Source: Shewanella dokdonensis (GTDB lineage: Bacteria; Pseudomonadota; Gammaproteobacteria; Enterobacterales; Shewanellaceae). Taken from it: a DNA stretch of 64,000 bases. Positions 10,869 through 23,460 of the stretch are shown here, piece after piece. Location: NCBI RefSeq assembly GCF_018394335.1, contig NZ_CP074572.1, positions 1,550,001-1,614,000 on the forward strand, in the 5' to 3' direction. The notes under the pieces are model-generated. The model worked only from the letters and a program-made list of their open reading frames with translations, was not told the origin of the DNA and searched no databases. Both the position numbers and the translations under genes were made by a program. Each line of letters begins with the position of its first letter. Within the stretch, counting starts at the first letter, position 1.

Positions 10869-12338
10869 TTACGCAACGCCTTTACTGGTCTCATCTTTTG
10901 CAAAACCCAAACAGGTACGCGCTAATTCTCTAGAAAGCGCCCCGATGTTGCCGGCTCCTTGTGTCAGCAACAAATCACCTTCTTTCACTACCGACTGCAA
11001 GATTTCTGGCAGTTGTTCTGGGGTCGCCACATAAATCGGGTCGACCTGCCCCCGCAACCGAATACTGCGGCACAGTGCCCGGCTATCGACCCCGGCAATC
11101 GGAGTTTCACCAGCTGGGTAGACTTCCAGCATCAACAAACAATCGACCTGCGACAACACATCCACAAAATCTTCATAAAGGTCGCGGGTGCGGGTATAGC
11201 GGTGTGGCTGGAACACCATGACCAAACGTTCGTCTGGCCAGCCCGCCCGCGCCGCGCGAATCGTTGCGGCAACCTCGCTCGGATGGTGCCCATAATCGTC
11301 CACCAGCATCACTTTGCCGTTGGGAGTTTCGTAATCTCCCAAATGCTGGAAGCGGCGGCCAATACCCTGAAACTCAGCTAACGCCTTGATGATGGCGTCA
11401 TCTTCAATGTCATCTTCTGTCGCCACCGAGATCGCGGCCAGCGCATTGAGCACGTTGTGCCGACCTGGCAGATTCAACAGCAACGGCAAATCTTCTTTAC
11501 CTTTGCGGCGCACGGTAAAGCGGCATTGCGCACCTTGCTGGCTAAAGTCCAGCGCTTGCACATCCGCTTCCGTGTTAAAACCATAAGTCACCATATGCCG
11601 CCCAATGCGCGGCAAAATATCGCGGATGGTCGGGTCATCGGTACACAGCACCGCCACACCGTAAAACGGCAGGTTGTGCAGAAAGTCCACAAAGGTGCTT
11701 TTCAGTTTTTCAAAATCACCGCCATAGGTATCCATATGATCGGCTTCAATATTGGTGACCACTGACACCATAGGTTGCAGATGCAGGAATGACGCATCGC
11801 TCTCATCCGCTTCCGCAATCAAATAACGGCTATGCCCCAAACGCGCATTGGTACCGGCACTATTAAGCAACCCACCGATGACAAAGGTTGGATCGCGGCC
11901 TGATTGGGCATAAATGCTGGCGATCAAGCTGGTCGTAGTGGTCTTGCCATGTGTTCCCGCAATGGCTACACCGTGGCGGTAACGCATCAGCTCCGCCAGC
12001 ATCTCCGCACGGCGCACAACTGGCGTCCGATTGGCCTTGGCTGCCAGTAACTCAGGGTTGTCCTGATGAATAGCACTGGAAACCACCACCACATCGACGT
12101 TCATCACGGCTTCAGCACTGTGGCCGATCACCACCCGCGCCCCAAGCGCGGATAGCCTATCGGTTACAGCATTACGCGCAATATCCGAGCCACTGATCTG
12201 GTAACCTTCATTCAATAACACTTCGGCAATGCCTCCCATACCGGCACCGCCAATACCCACGAAATGAATACGTCTCACCCGGCGCATTTCCGGGATGGTG
12301 GCTCTCACCTGAGCGTATTTTTCAGCAATAGTTGTCAT
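10869..12338 (-). CDS. murC: UDP-N-acetylmuramate-L-alanine ligase MurC
   Basis: MurC adds L-Ala to UDP-MurNAc, the first amino acid of the peptidoglycan stem. About 489 residues from ATG 12338. The N-terminal Rossmann motif is [17 protein letters not shown], the ATP site is [10 protein letters not shown] (near 120), and the ligase signature [10 protein letters not shown] lies near 350. ATG 12338 is chosen because AAGGA lies 5 bases upstream and the murG stop is 3 bases before it. A start ten codons earlier would overlap murG. Confidence 0.97.
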   Translation of the reverse strand: MTTIAEKYAQVRATIPEMRRVRRIHFVGIGGAGMGGIAEVLLNEGYQISGSDIARNAVTDRLSALGARVVIGHSAEAVMNVDVVVVSSAIHQDNPELLAAKANRTPVVRRAEMLAELMRYRHGVAIAGTHGKTTTTSLIASIYAQSGRDPTFVIGGLLNSAGTNARLGHSRYLIAEADESDASFLHLQPMVSVVTNIEADHMDTYGGDFEKLKSTFVDFLHNLPFYGVAVLCTDDPTIRDILPRIGRHMVTYGFNTEADVQALDFSQQGAQCRFTVRRKGKEDLPLLLNLPGRHNVLNALAAISVATEDDIEDDAIIKALAEFQGIGRRFQHLGDYETPNGKVMLVDDYGHHPSEVAATIRAARAGWPDERLVMVFQPHRYTRTRDLYEDFVDVLSQVDCLLMLEVYPAGETPIAGVDSRALCRSIRLRGQVDPIYVATPEQLPEILQSVVKEGDLLLTQGAGNIGALSRELARTCLGFAKDETSKGVA

Positions 12339-12340
12339 TT

Positions 12341-13435
12341 TTATCCTTTGTCTGCCAGTGCACTGCACACAGCGGCCACTCGGTCAGTGGCATCCAGAAC
12401 TGCGACAGTCCTAGCCTTACGGCCCATTTGGAGCAATTGTTCTCTGTCTTCTGCCAGCGCCAACAGCGCCGCTGACAGACTTTCTACATTCAGTTGTGAC
12501 TGTGGCAACAATTTGGCCGCACCCGCAGCCACCAGCACCTGTGCATTGCGTGTTTGATGATCGTCCACCGCATGCGGCAAAGGCACAAAAATCGCTGGCA
12601 GCCCCACAGTGGCCAGTTCTGATACGGTTAGAGCTCCCGCCCGGCAAATCACCAAATCCGCCCAGCGATAGGCGGCTTCCATATCATCGATAAAGTCGGC
12701 GACTTTGACTCGGTCATCCTGCCCACAGTGTTTGTACTGTGCCTGCACCGAGGCCTGATTGCCTTTCCCTGCCTGATGCCAAACAGTGACGGACAACGAC
12801 TGACTGACCTTTGCCACGGTTTCTGGTAGCAATTCGTTGAACACTTTTGCCCCCAGACTGCCGCCCACAACCAAGACTTTGACGGCATCCGCACTCAAGG
12901 TCTTAGGGCATTCGCCCAATGCAATCAGCTCGGCACGGATCGGGTTACCCACCACCATGGCATTGACCTGAGTAAAGGTATTAGCAAAAGCACACAACAC
13001 CTTGTTCGCAATTTTTGACAGCAATTTGTTGGTCAGTCCCGGCACGGCATTTTGTTCATGCAATACCAGCGGGATCCCCGCCAATTTGGCAGCGACACCA
13101 CCGGGGCCACTGGCATAACCGCCCATGCCTAACACTACATCAGGCTTAAATTCACGGATCACTTTTAACGCCTGCATAAGCGAACGCAGCACTTTGAACG
13201 GCGCGGTTAACTTACGCAATATGCCGTTACCCCGCACCCCTTTGATATCGATAAAGTCGATATCAAAACCATGCTGCGGCACCAATCTGGCTTCCATACG
13301 GTCAGCGGTGCCTAACCAGCGGATCTGCCAGCCTTGTTGTGCCAACCGCCGGGCCACCGCCAGTGCCGGGAATACATGGCCACCAGTGCCACCCGCCATC
13401 ACTAATAAGCGTTTGCCTTCCGCCGCCACAGCCAT
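12341..13435 (-). CDS. murG: Lipid II synthase MurG
   Basis: MurG transfers GlcNAc to lipid I on the inner face of the membrane, making lipid II. It is 364 residues. The glycine-rich [14 protein letters not shown] lies near residue 15, and the GT-B donor-site stretch [12 protein letters not shown] lies near 275. Its start overlaps the end of ftsW (shared base 13435), a sign of translational coupling. Confidence 0.97.
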   Translation of the reverse strand: MAVAAEGKRLLVMAGGTGGHVFPALAVARRLAQQGWQIRWLGTADRMEARLVPQHGFDIDFIDIKGVRGNGILRKLTAPFKVLRSLMQALKVIREFKPDVVLGMGGYASGPGGVAAKLAGIPLVLHEQNAVPGLTNKLLSKIANKVLCAFANTFTQVNAMVVGNPIRAELIALGECPKTLSADAVKVLVVGGSLGAKVFNELLPETVAKVSQSLSVTVWHQAGKGNQASVQAQYKHCGQDDRVKVADFIDDMEAAYRWADLVICRAGALTVSELATVGLPAIFVPLPHAVDDHQTRNAQVLVAAGAAKLLPQSQLNVESLSAALLALAEDREQLLQMGRKARTVAVLDATDRVAAVCSALADKG

Positions 13436-14654
13436 TATTTCATTCTCCCCTGTACTGCCTGGATCAGACTCAAACGCCGCTCATAATCAATCCGCAACAG
13501 CACCATTGCCGCCGCCGTCATCACCCACAAGCTGCTGCCGCCGTAACTAATAAATGGCAAGGTCAGCCCTTTGGTGGGCAACATACCGATACTGGCGCCG
13601 ACATTCACCACGGTCTGAAAACAGATCCAGATGCCAATGGCGTACGCCAGATATCCTTCAAATGGTCGCTCCATCGCCAGACATTGATGCCCCAAACGCA
13701 ACGCCCGTAACGATACAAACAGCAGTACCGCTAATACCGCGATAATGCCGACAAATCCCAACTCTTCACCGATGATGGCGAAGATAAAATCGGTATGCGC
13801 TTCAGGCAGGTATTCCAGTTTCTGGATACTGTTCCCCAGCCCTTGCCCCAGCCAGTCACCACGACCGTAGGCCATCAGTGACTGTGTCAATTGATAACCA
13901 CTGCCAAACGGATCCTGCCAAGGATCCAGAAAAGACGTTACCCGCCGCATACGGTAGGGTTCTAGCAATACCAACAGCACAAATGCCATGGTGCCGGCCA
14001 AAATCAAGGCAAAAAGTCCAGCAACCGCGCGCCAGCAAGGAACAGTAAGCCAACGGTCACAACAAACAGCACCACCACGGTTCCCAAGTCTGGCTGCATC
14101 AAAATCAGCACTGCATATACAGCAAACACTGCAATCGGCTTATAAAAACCTTTGGCATTTTCCCGCACTTCTTGATGTCGCCGCACCAAATAACCCGCCA
14201 TATAGACGGAGAAAGCAAACTTAGCGACTTCGGCCACTTGGATACGAATTGGCCCAAGTGACAACCAGCGAGTGGCGCCGTTAACTGAAGTGCCCACCAA
14301 CAGCACCGCCACCAACATCAGCCCGACCACTAGCAACATCAGCGGGCTTAATTGCTGCCAGCGTTGCATATCGACCTGCAACACGATGGCGGCAATCACT
14401 ACACAACCGGCCAGATAACCGGCATGCCGTTCCACAAAATAAAACGGATTACCGGTAAGACTCTGAGCTTCTGGCATGGAGGCAGACATCACCATCACAA
14501 AGCCAAAACCAATTAATGACAATACGGCTAACAACAGTTTGCGGTCATACAACTGCATGCCCGGCGCACTGCGTTCAGCAAACCAGCTTGACCATGGCCA
14601 TTTAATGCCACCGCCAAACAGGTTGAGCTGGCGTTCGTCAGTCTTGCTGCTCAT
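13435..14654 (-). CDS. ftsW: Septal peptidoglycan polymerase FtsW (frameshift in this sequence)
   Basis: FtsW is the SEDS glycosyltransferase that works with FtsI at the septum. Restored length is about 406 residues with about ten membrane segments. Characteristic stretches are [24 protein letters not shown] and [13 protein letters not shown]. The frame breaks at LLDF: five T on the minus strand (14011-14015) where six give [18 protein letters not shown] 14654 ([13 protein letters not shown]) is preferred over an upstream ATG that would run 50 bases into murD. The remaining overlap with murD is 17 bp. Confidence 0.93.
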
Positions 14655-15961
14655 CCAGCGCCTCCACCAACTGGCGGAAATCATCACCTCTGGTCATAAA
14701 GTTGCTGTACATATCCAAGCTGGCGCAAGCGGGCGATAGCAATACGATGTCACCAGAATTGGCGAGTTCATGGGCTTTAGCTACCGCTTCAGCCATGGTT
14801 TTCACTTTAATGGTGCCTTCCTTCTGCGCCGCGATCTTGTCGCCATCGCGCCCTAAGGTGATCAACTTGCTAACCCCTTTCAGAGCCGCCTGCATAGTGC
14901 TGAAATCAGCGCCTTTGCCGTCACCACCCGCAATCAAAATAATGTCACCAAGATAATCGCTAAAGCCCTGCAATGCTGCCAAGGTGGCGCCCACGTTGGT
15001 GGCTTTTGAATCGTTAACCCAAGTCACGCCATCTTTCACGGCCACCAGTTCACAACGATGTGGCAATCCTTTAAATTCCTCGGCCACTTTTGCCATGCTG
15101 GCTTTATCGACACCGGCGGCATCCGCCAAAGCCATTGCCGCCAGCATATTGGCCTGGTTGTGCGTACCCAGTAGCGCCACATCCATCACATTCATGATTT
15201 CACTGCTACCGTGCACAATTTTACCGTCGGTAATGCCCCACTCGTCGCTATCGGGATTATCCAGACCGAAGCTGTTGTTATTCATCGGATTCAGCGGTTT
15301 GGTCAGCTCGTCATCGCGGTTGTAAATTGCCAGGCGGCTCTGTTCAAATAAGCGCAGTTTGGCGCGGCGATAGGCTTCCAGATCGCTGTATCTGTCCATG
15401 TGATCTTCACTGATGTTAAGACAGGTGGCCGCCAAGCAATCGAGGCTGTTGGTGGTTTCCAACTGGAAGCTGGACAATTCCAGCACGTAATGGGTTGCCG
15501 GATGTTGCAACAGCTCCAGTGCTGGCACGCCGATATTGCCGCCCACGGCGACCTGTATGCCTGGCCGCTTGAGCATCTCACCCACCAGCGTGGTGACCGT
15601 AGACTTACCATTGGAACCGGTAATCGCCAGCACACAGGGGGCGGTCAGCAATCGCGCGAGCGAACAGCTCTACATCGCCGATAACTTCAATCCCCAGATC
15701 CAAGGCGACGCGGACTTCCGGAGTATCCAACGGAATTCCGGGGCTGATAATGATCTGCTTTGCCTGTACTAGCGAACGGCAATCAAAGCCGCCGAAATAA
15801 CATTCTAACTGCGGATATTCAGCTTTGATTTCGTCACCACCAGGAGGGTTGCGACGACTGTCCATCACTAATGGCAAAATGCCTTGTGACATCAGATAAC
15901 GCACCACAGATTTACCTGTAGCCCCCAATCCCAGTACGATATGTGAATAACGCCCGTTCAT
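14638..15961 (-). CDS. murD: UDP-MurNAc-L-alanine-D-glutamate ligase MurD (frameshift in this sequence)
   Basis: MurD adds D-Glu to the stem peptide. Restored length is about 440 residues. It has the Rossmann start YSHIVLGLGATGKSV, the ATP site AITGSNGKSTVTTLVGE, and NDSKATNVGATLAAL. The frame shifts between GDVELFAR and APCVLAITGSNG, within 15632-15655. One extra base (or two missing) in the CGCGCG-rich stretch fits, unlike the simple losses elsewhere. It lies 4 bp after mraY and overlaps ftsW. Likely a base-call error because MurD is essential. Confidence 0.92.
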
Positions 15962-15965
15962 ATCC

Positions 15966-17048
15966 TTACCTCAGCTTCAAGGTCGCCAGACCCAGCAATA
16001 CCAGAAACAGCGAAATGATCCAAAAGCGAACAATCACCCGCGGCTCCGGCCAGCCTTTCAATTCATAATGGTGATGGATAGGTGCCATACGGAAAATTCG
16101 CTGGCCGCGTAACTTGTAGGAACCCACCTGCAAAATTACCGAAACCGTTTCCATCACAAACACACCGCCCATGATCACCAGCAGGATCTCCTGCCGTACC
16201 AAGACCGCCATGGCGCCCAGTGCCGCCCCCAGCGATAATGAGCCAACATCGCCCATAAACACCTGCGCCGGGTAAGTGTTAAACCACAGAAAACCAAGCC
16301 CCGCCCCCACAATTGCCGTACACACAATCACCAGTTCACTGGAACCGGGGAGATGTGGAATATTCAAATAAGCGGCAAACTGCGCGTGACCAGAAAGATA
16401 AGCCACCAGCGCAAAGGCAGCGGCGACCATCACGGTAGGGGTAATGGCTAAGCCATCCAGACCATCGGTCAGGTTTACCGCATTGCTGGAGCCGACAATG
16501 GTGAAATAGGTCAACACAATGAAGAAAATGCCCAATTGCGGCATCACTTCTTTAAAGAATGGTACGACTAACTGAGTGTCACCCGGCACAGCGGCAGACA
16601 CATATAAGTAAATCCCCACTATCAGCGCCACGACTGACTGCCAGAAGTACTTCCAACGCGCCGCCAAGCCTTTCGGGTCTTTACGGATCACCTTGCGGTA
16701 ATCATCCATAAAGCCGATGAGCCCATAGGCCGCCAGCACAAAGAGCATTACCCATACATAGCGGTTATCTAAGTCGCCCCACAGCAGCACACTGATAAAG
16801 ATACCTGCCAGGATCAATAAACCACCCATGGTGGGTGTGCCACGTTTGCTGAAATGGGATTCAGGGCCATCGTTACGCACCACCTGACCAATCTGCAATA
16901 ATTGCAATTTGCGGATCAGTCTTGGCCCCCACCACAGTGAAAAACTCAATGCCGTCAGCAATCCCAGAATGGCCCGGAAGGTCACATAAGAAAACACGTT
17001 AAACCCGGTATAAAACTGGGTTAGATACTCCGCCAGATAAACCAGCAT
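15966..17048 (-). CDS. mraY: Phospho-MurNAc-pentapeptide translocase MraY
   Basis: MraY moves phospho-MurNAc-pentapeptide onto undecaprenyl phosphate to make lipid I. The protein is 360 residues with about ten membrane helices. Active-site motifs are [10 protein letters not shown] (near 190), [10 protein letters not shown] (near 265) and [11 protein letters not shown] (near 325). It abuts murF without spacer. Confidence 0.98.
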   Translation of the reverse strand: MLVYLAEYLTQFYTGFNVFSYVTFRAILGLLTALSFSLWWGPRLIRKLQLLQIGQVVRNDGPESHFSKRGTPTMGGLLILAGIFISVLLWGDLDNRYVWVMLFVLAAYGLIGFMDDYRKVIRKDPKGLAARWKYFWQSVVALIVGIYLYVSAAVPGDTQLVVPFFKEVMPQLGIFFIVLTYFTIVGSSNAVNLTDGLDGLAITPTVMVAAAFALVAYLSGHAQFAAYLNIPHLPGSSELVIVCTAIVGAGLGFLWFNTYPAQVFMGDVGSLSLGAALGAMAVLVRQEILLVIMGGVFVMETVSVILQVGSYKLRGQRIFRMAPIHHHYELKGWPEPRVIVRFWIISLFLVLLGLATLKLR

Positions 17049-18425
17049 TTACACTAACTCCCCGCGCCCAAAGGCTACTACAAGGGCCTCAACCACCCGC
17101 TCCATGCGCGAGCTACGAGACCCTTTAACCAACACGGTGACTTTCCCTGGCAACCGGTTGAGATATTTTATTAATGCGTCCACCAATGACTCAATGGCCT
17201 GATAATGCTCCGTGGCAAAAGCGGCACTGGTGTGTTTAGTCAGTTCACCGCAGCAAAATAGCGCATCGATCCCGGCTTTGCGGGCACGCTCTCCCAGCTC
17301 TCGGTGTAAAGGCGCAGCATTGTCGCCTAATTCGCCTAAATCGCCCAGTACCAAAATGCGATTTCCGTCAATTTCCTGCAGCCAATTTATCGCCGCAGTG
17401 ACCGAGTTGGGGTTGGCGTTATAACTATCGTCCACCAGCATGAAGCGCCCTAACGGCTTAGGCTGCATACGCCCCTTCACTGGCTGCATTGCTGCCAGCC
17501 CATTAGCAATGTCGGTTAACGTCAGCCCTAACCCCAGACACAAGCCTGCCGCAGCCAAGGCGTTATGTACCTGATGCCGCCCCGCCAAGGGTAACACCAC
17601 CGGCTGAACCTGAGCTTGCCAGTGCAGTTCAAAGCGGTAGCAGCCATTCGCATCATGTTGTAAGTTTGCGGCAGTTAGCTGCGCGTTGGTGTCCACCGCA
17701 AACGTTAACTGCTGATGACCAGCCGCCGCCTCCTGCATAACCTGAGCATAATGGTCATCGGCATTGATCACGGCAATGCCTTGCGGTTGCAGATGACGAA
17801 AAATTTCTGATTTTGCCGCCGCCACACCAGCTTCGGAACCAAACCCAGCCAGATGCGCGCTTCCCACATTATTCACCAGTGCAACCTCGGGACGCACGAT
17901 AGCCGAGGTGTAGTCAATTTCACCTGGGTGGTTGGCGCCCAGTTCAAACACAGCGAACTGATGCTGAGGTTCCAGCCTTAGTGCCGTTAATGGTACGCCG
18001 ATATCGTTGTTGAAATTACCCGAGGTATAAAGTACCGGGGCCAACTGTGACAAGATGGTCGCCACCATCTCTTTGACACTGGTTTTGCCATTAGACCCGG
18101 TCAGCGCCACGCAACGCGGATTGACCCGGTTACGCACTAACGCACCTAACTGCCCCAGCGCTTTATGGGTATCAGCGACCAGAACTTGCGGTATATCCAA
18201 AGGTAATAATTTGCTGACTAATAACGCCGTAGCACCAGCACTGACGGCGGTCGGCGCATAGTCGTGACCATCAAACCGCTCCCCCGGCAACGCGATGAAC
18301 AGACAGTCGGTTGTAATGTTACGGCTATCGGTGCTGACGCTGTTTATCTGCACCTCAGCTAAAGTCTGAGATGGCAACTGTCCCGCTACTGCGGTGGCAA
18401 TATCGCCTAACGTTAACGGGATCAT
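17049..18425 (-). CDS. murF: UDP-MurNAc-tripeptide-D-alanyl-D-alanine ligase MurF
   Basis: MurF adds the D-Ala-D-Ala dipeptide to complete the pentapeptide. It is 458 residues, with ATP site [17 protein letters not shown] (near 110) and [15 protein letters not shown] (near 335). It overlaps murE by 4 bp. D-Ala-D-Ala must come from a ddl gene outside this window. Confidence 0.97.
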   Translation of the reverse strand: MIPLTLGDIATAVAGQLPSQTLAEVQINSVSTDSRNITTDCLFIALPGERFDGHDYAPTAVSAGATALLVSKLLPLDIPQVLVADTHKALGQLGALVRNRVNPRCVALTGSNGKTSVKEMVATILSQLAPVLYTSGNFNNDIGVPLTALRLEPQHQFAVFELGANHPGEIDYTSAIVRPEVALVNNVGSAHLAGFGSEAGVAAAKSEIFRHLQPQGIAVINADDHYAQVMQEAAAGHQQLTFAVDTNAQLTAANLQHDANGCYRFELHWQAQVQPVVLPLAGRHQVHNALAAAGLCLGLGLTLTDIANGLAAMQPVKGRMQPKPLGRFMLVDDSYNANPNSVTAAINWLQEIDGNRILVLGDLGELGDNAAPLHRELGERARKAGIDALFCCGELTKHTSAAFATEHYQAIESLVDALIKYLNRLPGKVTVLVKGSRSSRMERVVEALVVAFGRGELV

Positions 18426-19890
18426 TGTTGACCTCCGCTAATTTCGCGAGCCAAAGCCCGCTCATCATAATGATGTTTCACGCCAGCAATTTCCTGATAA
18501 GTTTCATGGCCTTTGCCTGCCAGTACGATAAGATCTCCGGCCTTGGCCTGACTGACGACATAGCGGATGGCCTTCACGCGATCCACCTCGGTCAGCGCCT
18601 GTTGCGGGTGAGCCAGCCCCGCGACTATGTCATTAATAATCTGTTGTGGCTCTTCGCTACGAATATTGTCACTGGTGATCATCAGCCGATCCGCCAACCG
18701 CTCGGCGATTGCGCCCATTTGCGGCCGTTTGCCTTTATCACGATCGCCACCACAGCCAAACACACACCACAGCTGGCCCTGACAATGTTCCCGCGCTGCC
18801 AGCAGTGCTTTTTCCAGCCCATCAGGGGTATGGGCGTAATCCACCACCAGAGAAAAGCCTTGCGCTGATGCAAAACATTCCATGCGCCCGGGGACGGGTT
18901 GCAGCTGTGGCGCCAATTGCAGTAATGCCTTAAGGGGATAACCGAGGGCATACAAGGCGGTCAACGCCGCCAACAGATTTGACAGGTTAAACTCGCCCAG
19001 CAGCGGGGTTTGCAGTTGACCTTCACCTTCCGGCCAGCGGATACGTGCTTGAATGCCGGCATGATGGTAATCGGCATCGAATGCCAACAGTGTGGCGCGC
19101 GGATCGTTTTGCAGACTAAAGCCCAACAGCCGCGTTTTATCCATGCTGTCAAACCAAGAGGAGCCGGTGCTATCGTCAAGATTAACTGCGGCTTTTTTAC
19201 CGTTGGGAAGCGTAACAGCCGTTGTTTAGCGGCGGCATAGGCTTCCATATTCTTGTGAAAATCCAAATGGTCGCGGCTGAGATTGGTGAAAACCGCGACT
19301 TCGAATGGCACAGCGTCGACCCGCCCTTGTACCAAACCATGACTGGAGACTTCCATGGCACAGACATCAACCCCAGACTCGCCCATCTGCTTAAACTGTG
19401 ACATTAACGTAATGGCATCGGCGGTAGTGTTGCCGGTATCATGCAGATGACCAGGGCGCCCATTGCCCAAGGTTCCCATCACACCCGCTTGCTGACCGTA
19501 CAATTCAATCCATTGGGCAATCAGCTGTGTTACTGAGGTTTTACCATTAGTTCCCGTCACTCCCACAATCCGTGGTTTACCGGGGAGCAATCCATAATAC
19601 TGGGCAGCCAGTGCCGATACCTGCCGATTCAATCGGAAAAATTCAATTACCAGCCCTTCATCACGGCTGACTTTTCCATGAAAATCAGGATTATCGGTAT
19701 GTTTCAGCACGGCGGTGGCGCCATTTTTTAAGGCGGCGGCAATATATTCGCGGCCATCGGTTTTAAACCCAGGGACCGCCACAAACAAGCCACCACGGAC
19801 AACTTTGCGGCTATCAAGTGTTGGTTCAGCAACCGTTTCACTACCCGCGTAATGAAACCAAGGGGCGAGCAGATCCTTCAGCAACATCAT
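18422..19890 (-). CDS. murE: UDP-MurNAc-L-Ala-D-Glu:meso-DAP ligase MurE (frameshift in this sequence)
   Basis: MurE adds meso-diaminopimelate. Restored length is about 489 residues. Motifs are [17 protein letters not shown] (near 115), [17 protein letters not shown] (near 210) and [14 protein letters not shown]. The frame breaks after RFPTVKK: six A on the minus strand (19193-19198) where seven give [19 protein letters not shown], joining the two halves. It overlaps both ftsI and murF by 4 bp. Confidence 0.94.
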
Positions 19891-21623
19891 TCTTTTCTCC
19901 CCGGAGTTCCCGCCAATTGCACCTGTTCCCGGGCACTGACAGGTTCGACGTTTAACATCTGCAACGCCCCAGACATCACCTTGCCAAATACCGGACCAGA
20001 AACATCACCACCGTAGTAGTGATCGCCCTTAGGTTCATTCACCACCACCACCATTGCCAAGCGTGGATTATTGGCCGGTGCAACACCCGCAAACAACGCC
20101 ACATAATCATCACCATAGCCGCCAGCAACGGCTTTGCGGCTGGTGCCAGATTTGCCGGCTACTGGATAGCCATCGATGTGAGCTTTGGTGCCAGTACCGC
20201 CTGCTTCTGTCACCCCAACCAGCATTTTCAGCACTTCTTTGGCGGACGTTTCTGACAGCACACGGACGCCTTCTGGCGCTTGTTTTAGTTTTAATACTGA
20301 GGCCGGGCGTAAAATGCCGCCGCTACCTAAGGTGGCATACATACGCGCTAACTGTAATGGGGTTACGGTCAGACCGTAGCCGAACGCCAAGGTTGCCCGT
20401 TCAAAGTCAGACCAACGATGGCGCTCTGGGATCAGCCCAGTGCTTTCCCCGGTCAGATTTACCCCGGTGTAATTCCCTAGTCCTAATGACTGATAAGTCC
20501 CCAACAACTGTTGAATGGGTAAACCCAGCGCCAGTTTACTGATGCCAACGTTACTGGACTTGATCAAAATGGTAGCCAGTGAAATATCGCCCAAGTTATG
20601 ACCATCGCGCACTTGTCGGCCGCCAATCCGCATCCAGCCTGGTGAGGTGTCCACTAAGTCTCCAGGTTTGACGATGCCAGCTTCCAGCGCCGCCGCCATC
20701 ACGAATGGCTTCACCGTGGAACCCGGTTCATAGGCATCCGTTACCGCCCGATTGCGCATGCGGTAACTTTCCAAGTCATCACGGGCGTTAGGGTTGTAAG
20801 ATGGGGTGTTCGCCATTGCCAGGATTTCACCGGTATGCACATCAATCATCACCAGCGACCCCGAGGTCGCCTGATACATTTCAGTGGCCCGTTTTAATTC
20901 GCGGTAGGCGAGTTGCTGAATCCGCTGATCCACGCTCAACACCAGATCGTTAGAACGTTCACCTTGCTGGATAATGCCAAGGCGTTCCACTACTTGACCA
21001 TCGCGCGACTGCCGTACCTGCTCTTTGGACGGCGTACCGGTTAGCCAGTTATCGTAGGTGTTTTCTAAGCCTTCAATACCGACATCATCGATATTGGTAA
21101 TCCCCACCAGTTGGGCGGTGATTTCGCCGGTAGGATAGTAACGACGGGATTCTGATTTAAGGTAAATACCAGGAAGTTTCAGCTGTTTGATATAATCGGC
21201 CACGGCCGGTGTGACCTGTCGCTGAATATAGGTAAAGCGTTTATTGGGGTTGGATTTTACCCGGTTTACCAGTTCATTTTCTGGTTGATGCAGCACATCG
21301 GCCAATGCCTGCCAACGGCGCATATCGGCAAAGCCATTTTCATCATGTACCACTTTCGGGTCGGCATAAACGGCTTTTACTGGCACGCTAACGGCCAGCA
21401 TCTCACCATTGCGGTCGGTGATCAGCCCTCGCTGAACTTCTGAAGAGGTGGTTCGCAGGGTGCGCATATCACTTTCGTGGCGCAACATTTCTGGCTGCAA
21501 TACCTGAATGTAAGCAGCTCGCCCGACCAGTGACACAAACATCAGGCACACCGCCGCTACCACCGCCTTGAGTCGCCAGTGTATTGGTTGAGGCTTGGAA
21601 ATCCTTTTTGCCTGTTTTTTCAT
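19887..21623 (-). CDS. ftsI: Septal transpeptidase FtsI (PBP3)
   Basis: FtsI crosslinks septal peptidoglycan with FtsW. It is 578 residues with one N-terminal membrane segment (about 20-40), a PBP dimerisation domain and a transpeptidase domain. The serine motif is STVKPF (near 305), SSN lies near 360, and KSGTS near 490. It overlaps ftsL by 4 bp and murE by 4 bp. Confidence 0.97.
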   Translation of the reverse strand: MKKQAKRISKPQPIHWRLKAVVAAVCLMFVSLVGRAAYIQVLQPEMLRHESDMRTLRTTSSEVQRGLITDRNGEMLAVSVPVKAVYADPKVVHDENGFADMRRWQALADVLHQPENELVNRVKSNPNKRFTYIQRQVTPAVADYIKQLKLPGIYLKSESRRYYPTGEITAQLVGITNIDDVGIEGLENTYDNWLTGTPSKEQVRQSRDGQVVERLGIIQQGERSNDLVLSVDQRIQQLAYRELKRATEMYQATSGSLVMIDVHTGEILAMANTPSYNPNARDDLESYRMRNRAVTDAYEPGSTVKPFVMAAALEAGIVKPGDLVDTSPGWMRIGGRQVRDGHNLGDISLATILIKSSNVGISKLALGLPIQQLLGTYQSLGLGNYTGVNLTGESTGLIPERHRWSDFERATLAFGYGLTVTPLQLARMYATLGSGGILRPASVLKLKQAPEGVRVLSETSAKEVLKMLVGVTEAGGTGTKAHIDGYPVAGKSGTSRKAVAGGYGDDYVALFAGVAPANNPRLAMVVVVNEPKGDHYYGGDVSGPVFGKVMSGALQMLNVEPVSAREQVQLAGTPGRKE

Positions 21624-21949
21624 GGAAGTCTCACTATGACCTCTTCATTAGGTAACGGCCGCACCATCTCTAATTCTTTGGTTGCTATCCTAGTAACCCG
21701 GCTGTGCTCTGCCAGTGATTGCTCTTCCAACAATAAATTGCGCCATTCAATATCCAGACGATCCCGTTCCTGCTGCAATTTACTCAGCTGACTGGTTTGG
21801 TGTCGGCTGATGTGGCTGGTGTACACCACCGCCACCGCATTCCCAAGCACCAGGCATGACATCAGCAACAGCCATTTGTGATGCCAGATATCCAGCATCA
21901 CAATCCGCGCTAAGTTCGGCTGCTGCTTAGATGCTGTCATCTCAGTCAC
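21620..21949 (-). CDS. ftsL: Cell division protein FtsL
   Basis: FtsL is a small bitopic protein that forms the FtsQ-FtsB-FtsL complex and activates FtsWI. It is 109 residues, with a basic tail, one membrane helix near 28-48, then a leucine-zipper-like periplasmic coiled coil (about 55-95). It overlaps rsmH by 8 bp and ftsI by 4 bp. Position and topology make the call firm, though sequence conservation is low in the family. Confidence 0.93.
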   Translation of the reverse strand: MTEMTASKQQPNLARIVMLDIWHHKWLLLMSCLVLGNAVAVVYTSHISRHQTSQLSKLQQERDRLDIEWRNLLLEEQSLAEHSRVTRIATKELEMVRPLPNEEVIVRLP

Positions 21950-22886
21950 CTAAGCGCTCCGCTACCCGTAACACCGAGCTACGAGCACGCGCGTTCACAT
22001 CCAGTTCGGCATCTGACGGTTTGATGGCCTTTCCTAGGGTTTTTAACTTGCGTCCCTGTTGTAACTGCGCTTCGGTTACAGGTAAGCCATATGGCACTTC
22101 TTCCACCTGGCTGTAACGACGCATAAATCGTTTTACCAAACGGTCTTCCAACGAGTGAAAACTGATCACCGACAAGCGCCCACCGGGAGCCAGCACAGTT
22201 AACGCACCATCGAGTGCCTGCTGGATCTGTTCTAGTTCACTGTTGATATAAATGCGGATCGCTTGGAATACCCGAGTTGCCGGGTGTTTATTACGCTCAC
22301 GGTGTTTAGTGATACGTTCGATAAGGGATGCCAGATCCTTGGTGCGTAAAAATGGCGTGGTGTCGCGATCTGCGGCGATACAACGGGCAATATGGCGGGC
22401 ATTTTTCTCCTCACCATAGGTTTTAAACACCCAAGCCATGTCTTCAATATCAGCACGCGCCAGCCATTCAGCGGCGGTTTGTCCTTTGCTGTTATCCATG
22501 CGCATGTCTAATGGGCCATCACGCAAGAAACTAAAGCCGCGATCCGCATCGTCCAGTTGTGGCGACGATACGCCCAGATCCAGTAACACACCGTCGATCT
22601 TAGCGGTCAAACCCAACTCGTCGATATAACGCGCCAGTTCACCAAAGCCACCATGAATAATGGCAAAACGCGGGTCTTCTGCCAACGCTTGCGCTGCAGC
22701 AATCGCTTGGGGATCGCGGTCAATGGCAATCAGGCGTCCATGATTACCAAGACGAGCGAGGATCTGCCGCGAATGGCCGCCACGGCCGAACGTACCATCG
22801 ACATAAATGCCATCAGGGCGGATATTTAAACCGTCGATTGCCTCCTGCAGCAAAACCGACTGGTGCGCATAATTCTGACTCATCAA
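21942..22886 (-). CDS. rsmH: 16S rRNA m4C1402 methyltransferase RsmH (MraW)
   Basis: RsmH methylates N4 of C1402 in 16S rRNA. It is 314 residues; the SAM-binding motif is [16 protein letters not shown] (near 28), and [20 protein letters not shown] lies near 103. It lies 25 bp after mraZ and overlaps ftsL by 8 bp. Confidence 0.98.
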   Translation of the reverse strand: MMSQNYAHQSVLLQEAIDGLNIRPDGIYVDGTFGRGGHSRQILARLGNHGRLIAIDRDPQAIAAAQALAEDPRFAIIHGGFGELARYIDELGLTAKIDGVLLDLGVSSPQLDDADRGFSFLRDGPLDMRMDNSKGQTAAEWLARADIEDMAWVFKTYGEEKNARHIARCIAADRDTTPFLRTKDLASLIERITKHRERNKHPATRVFQAIRIYINSELEQIQQALDGALTVLAPGGRLSVISFHSLEDRLVKRFMRRYSQVEEVPYGLPVTEAQLQQGRKLKTLGKAIKPSDAELDVNARARSSVLRVAERLGD

Positions 22887-22911
22887 TCTCTTCTTTAGTT
22901 ATACCGCTGCT

Positions 22912-23370
22912 TCAGAGTGAAAAATCCGCCAACCGCTCACTGGCTTCCAGTCCATCATTTCGAATCATATCCAGGCTATCGGCCAACTGTTGCTGCCAAG
23001 CCTGTTCATCCCACAGCTCAAATTTATTCAACTGCCCAACTAACATCGTTTTTTTGTCGAGCGCAGCGTACTGACGCAGCGGTGGTGTCAGCAAAATACG
23101 GCCATTGCTATCGAGCTCACAATCTTGGGCATAGCCCAACAGCAAACGTTTTATCGCCCGTTCCTGTGGTTGGATGTCAGACAGCTTTAGCAATTTTTCT
23201 AGAACGCTGGCCCACTCCAGCGCCGGATAGATCAACAAGCATGGGGACTGAATATCAACGGTTACCACCAGCCGCCCCTGGTCTTGGGCGCGCAGCTCTT
23301 CGCGGTATCGCGTTGGCATGGCGATCCGTCCTTTGGCGTCCAAATTCAGTGCACTGGCCCCAGAAAACAA
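22912..23370 (-). CDS. mraZ: Transcriptional regulator MraZ
   Basis: MraZ represses its own operon by binding direct repeats upstream. The protein is 152 residues with two AbrB-like halves, each carrying the DxxGR pattern: LDAKGRIAMP near residue 10 and LDSNGRILLTP near 85. It is the first gene of the mra/fts cluster. Three matching repeats lie 27-51 bp upstream of its ATG. Confidence 0.97.
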   Translation of the reverse strand: MFSGASALNLDAKGRIAMPTRYREELRAQDQGRLVVTVDIQSPCLLIYPALEWASVLEKLLKLSDIQPQERAIKRLLLGYAQDCELDSNGRILLTPPLRQYAALDKKTMLVGQLNKFELWDEQAWQQQLADSLDMIRNDGLEASERLADFSL

Positions 23371-23396
23371 GTTTCAGTCCTCTCAGATCCTTTTTG

Positions 23397-23421
23397 ATCC
23401 ACAATTATCCACAAATTCCCA
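23397..23421 (-). promoter_or_regulatory. MraZ operator: three direct repeats
   Basis: The minus strand carries TGGGA (23417-23421), TGGAT (23407-23411) and TGGAT (23397-23401), exactly 10 bp apart. Known MraZ operators are TGGGN repeats with 5-bp spacers. Here the first box is perfect and two have A for the third G. They lie between the promoter and mraZ, where bound MraZ would block transcription. Confidence 0.8.
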
Positions 23422-23430
23422 CGAATGCTA

Positions 23431-23460
23431 AGTGTAGGGATAGTCAATAAAGCTTGTCAA
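23431..23460 (-). promoter_or_regulatory. mra operon promoter
   Basis: The minus strand has -35 TTGACA (23455-23460), an 18-nt spacer and -10 TACACT (23431-23436), with the MraZ repeats directly downstream. The perfect -35 and position make it the likely main promoter for the division cluster. Confidence 0.8.
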
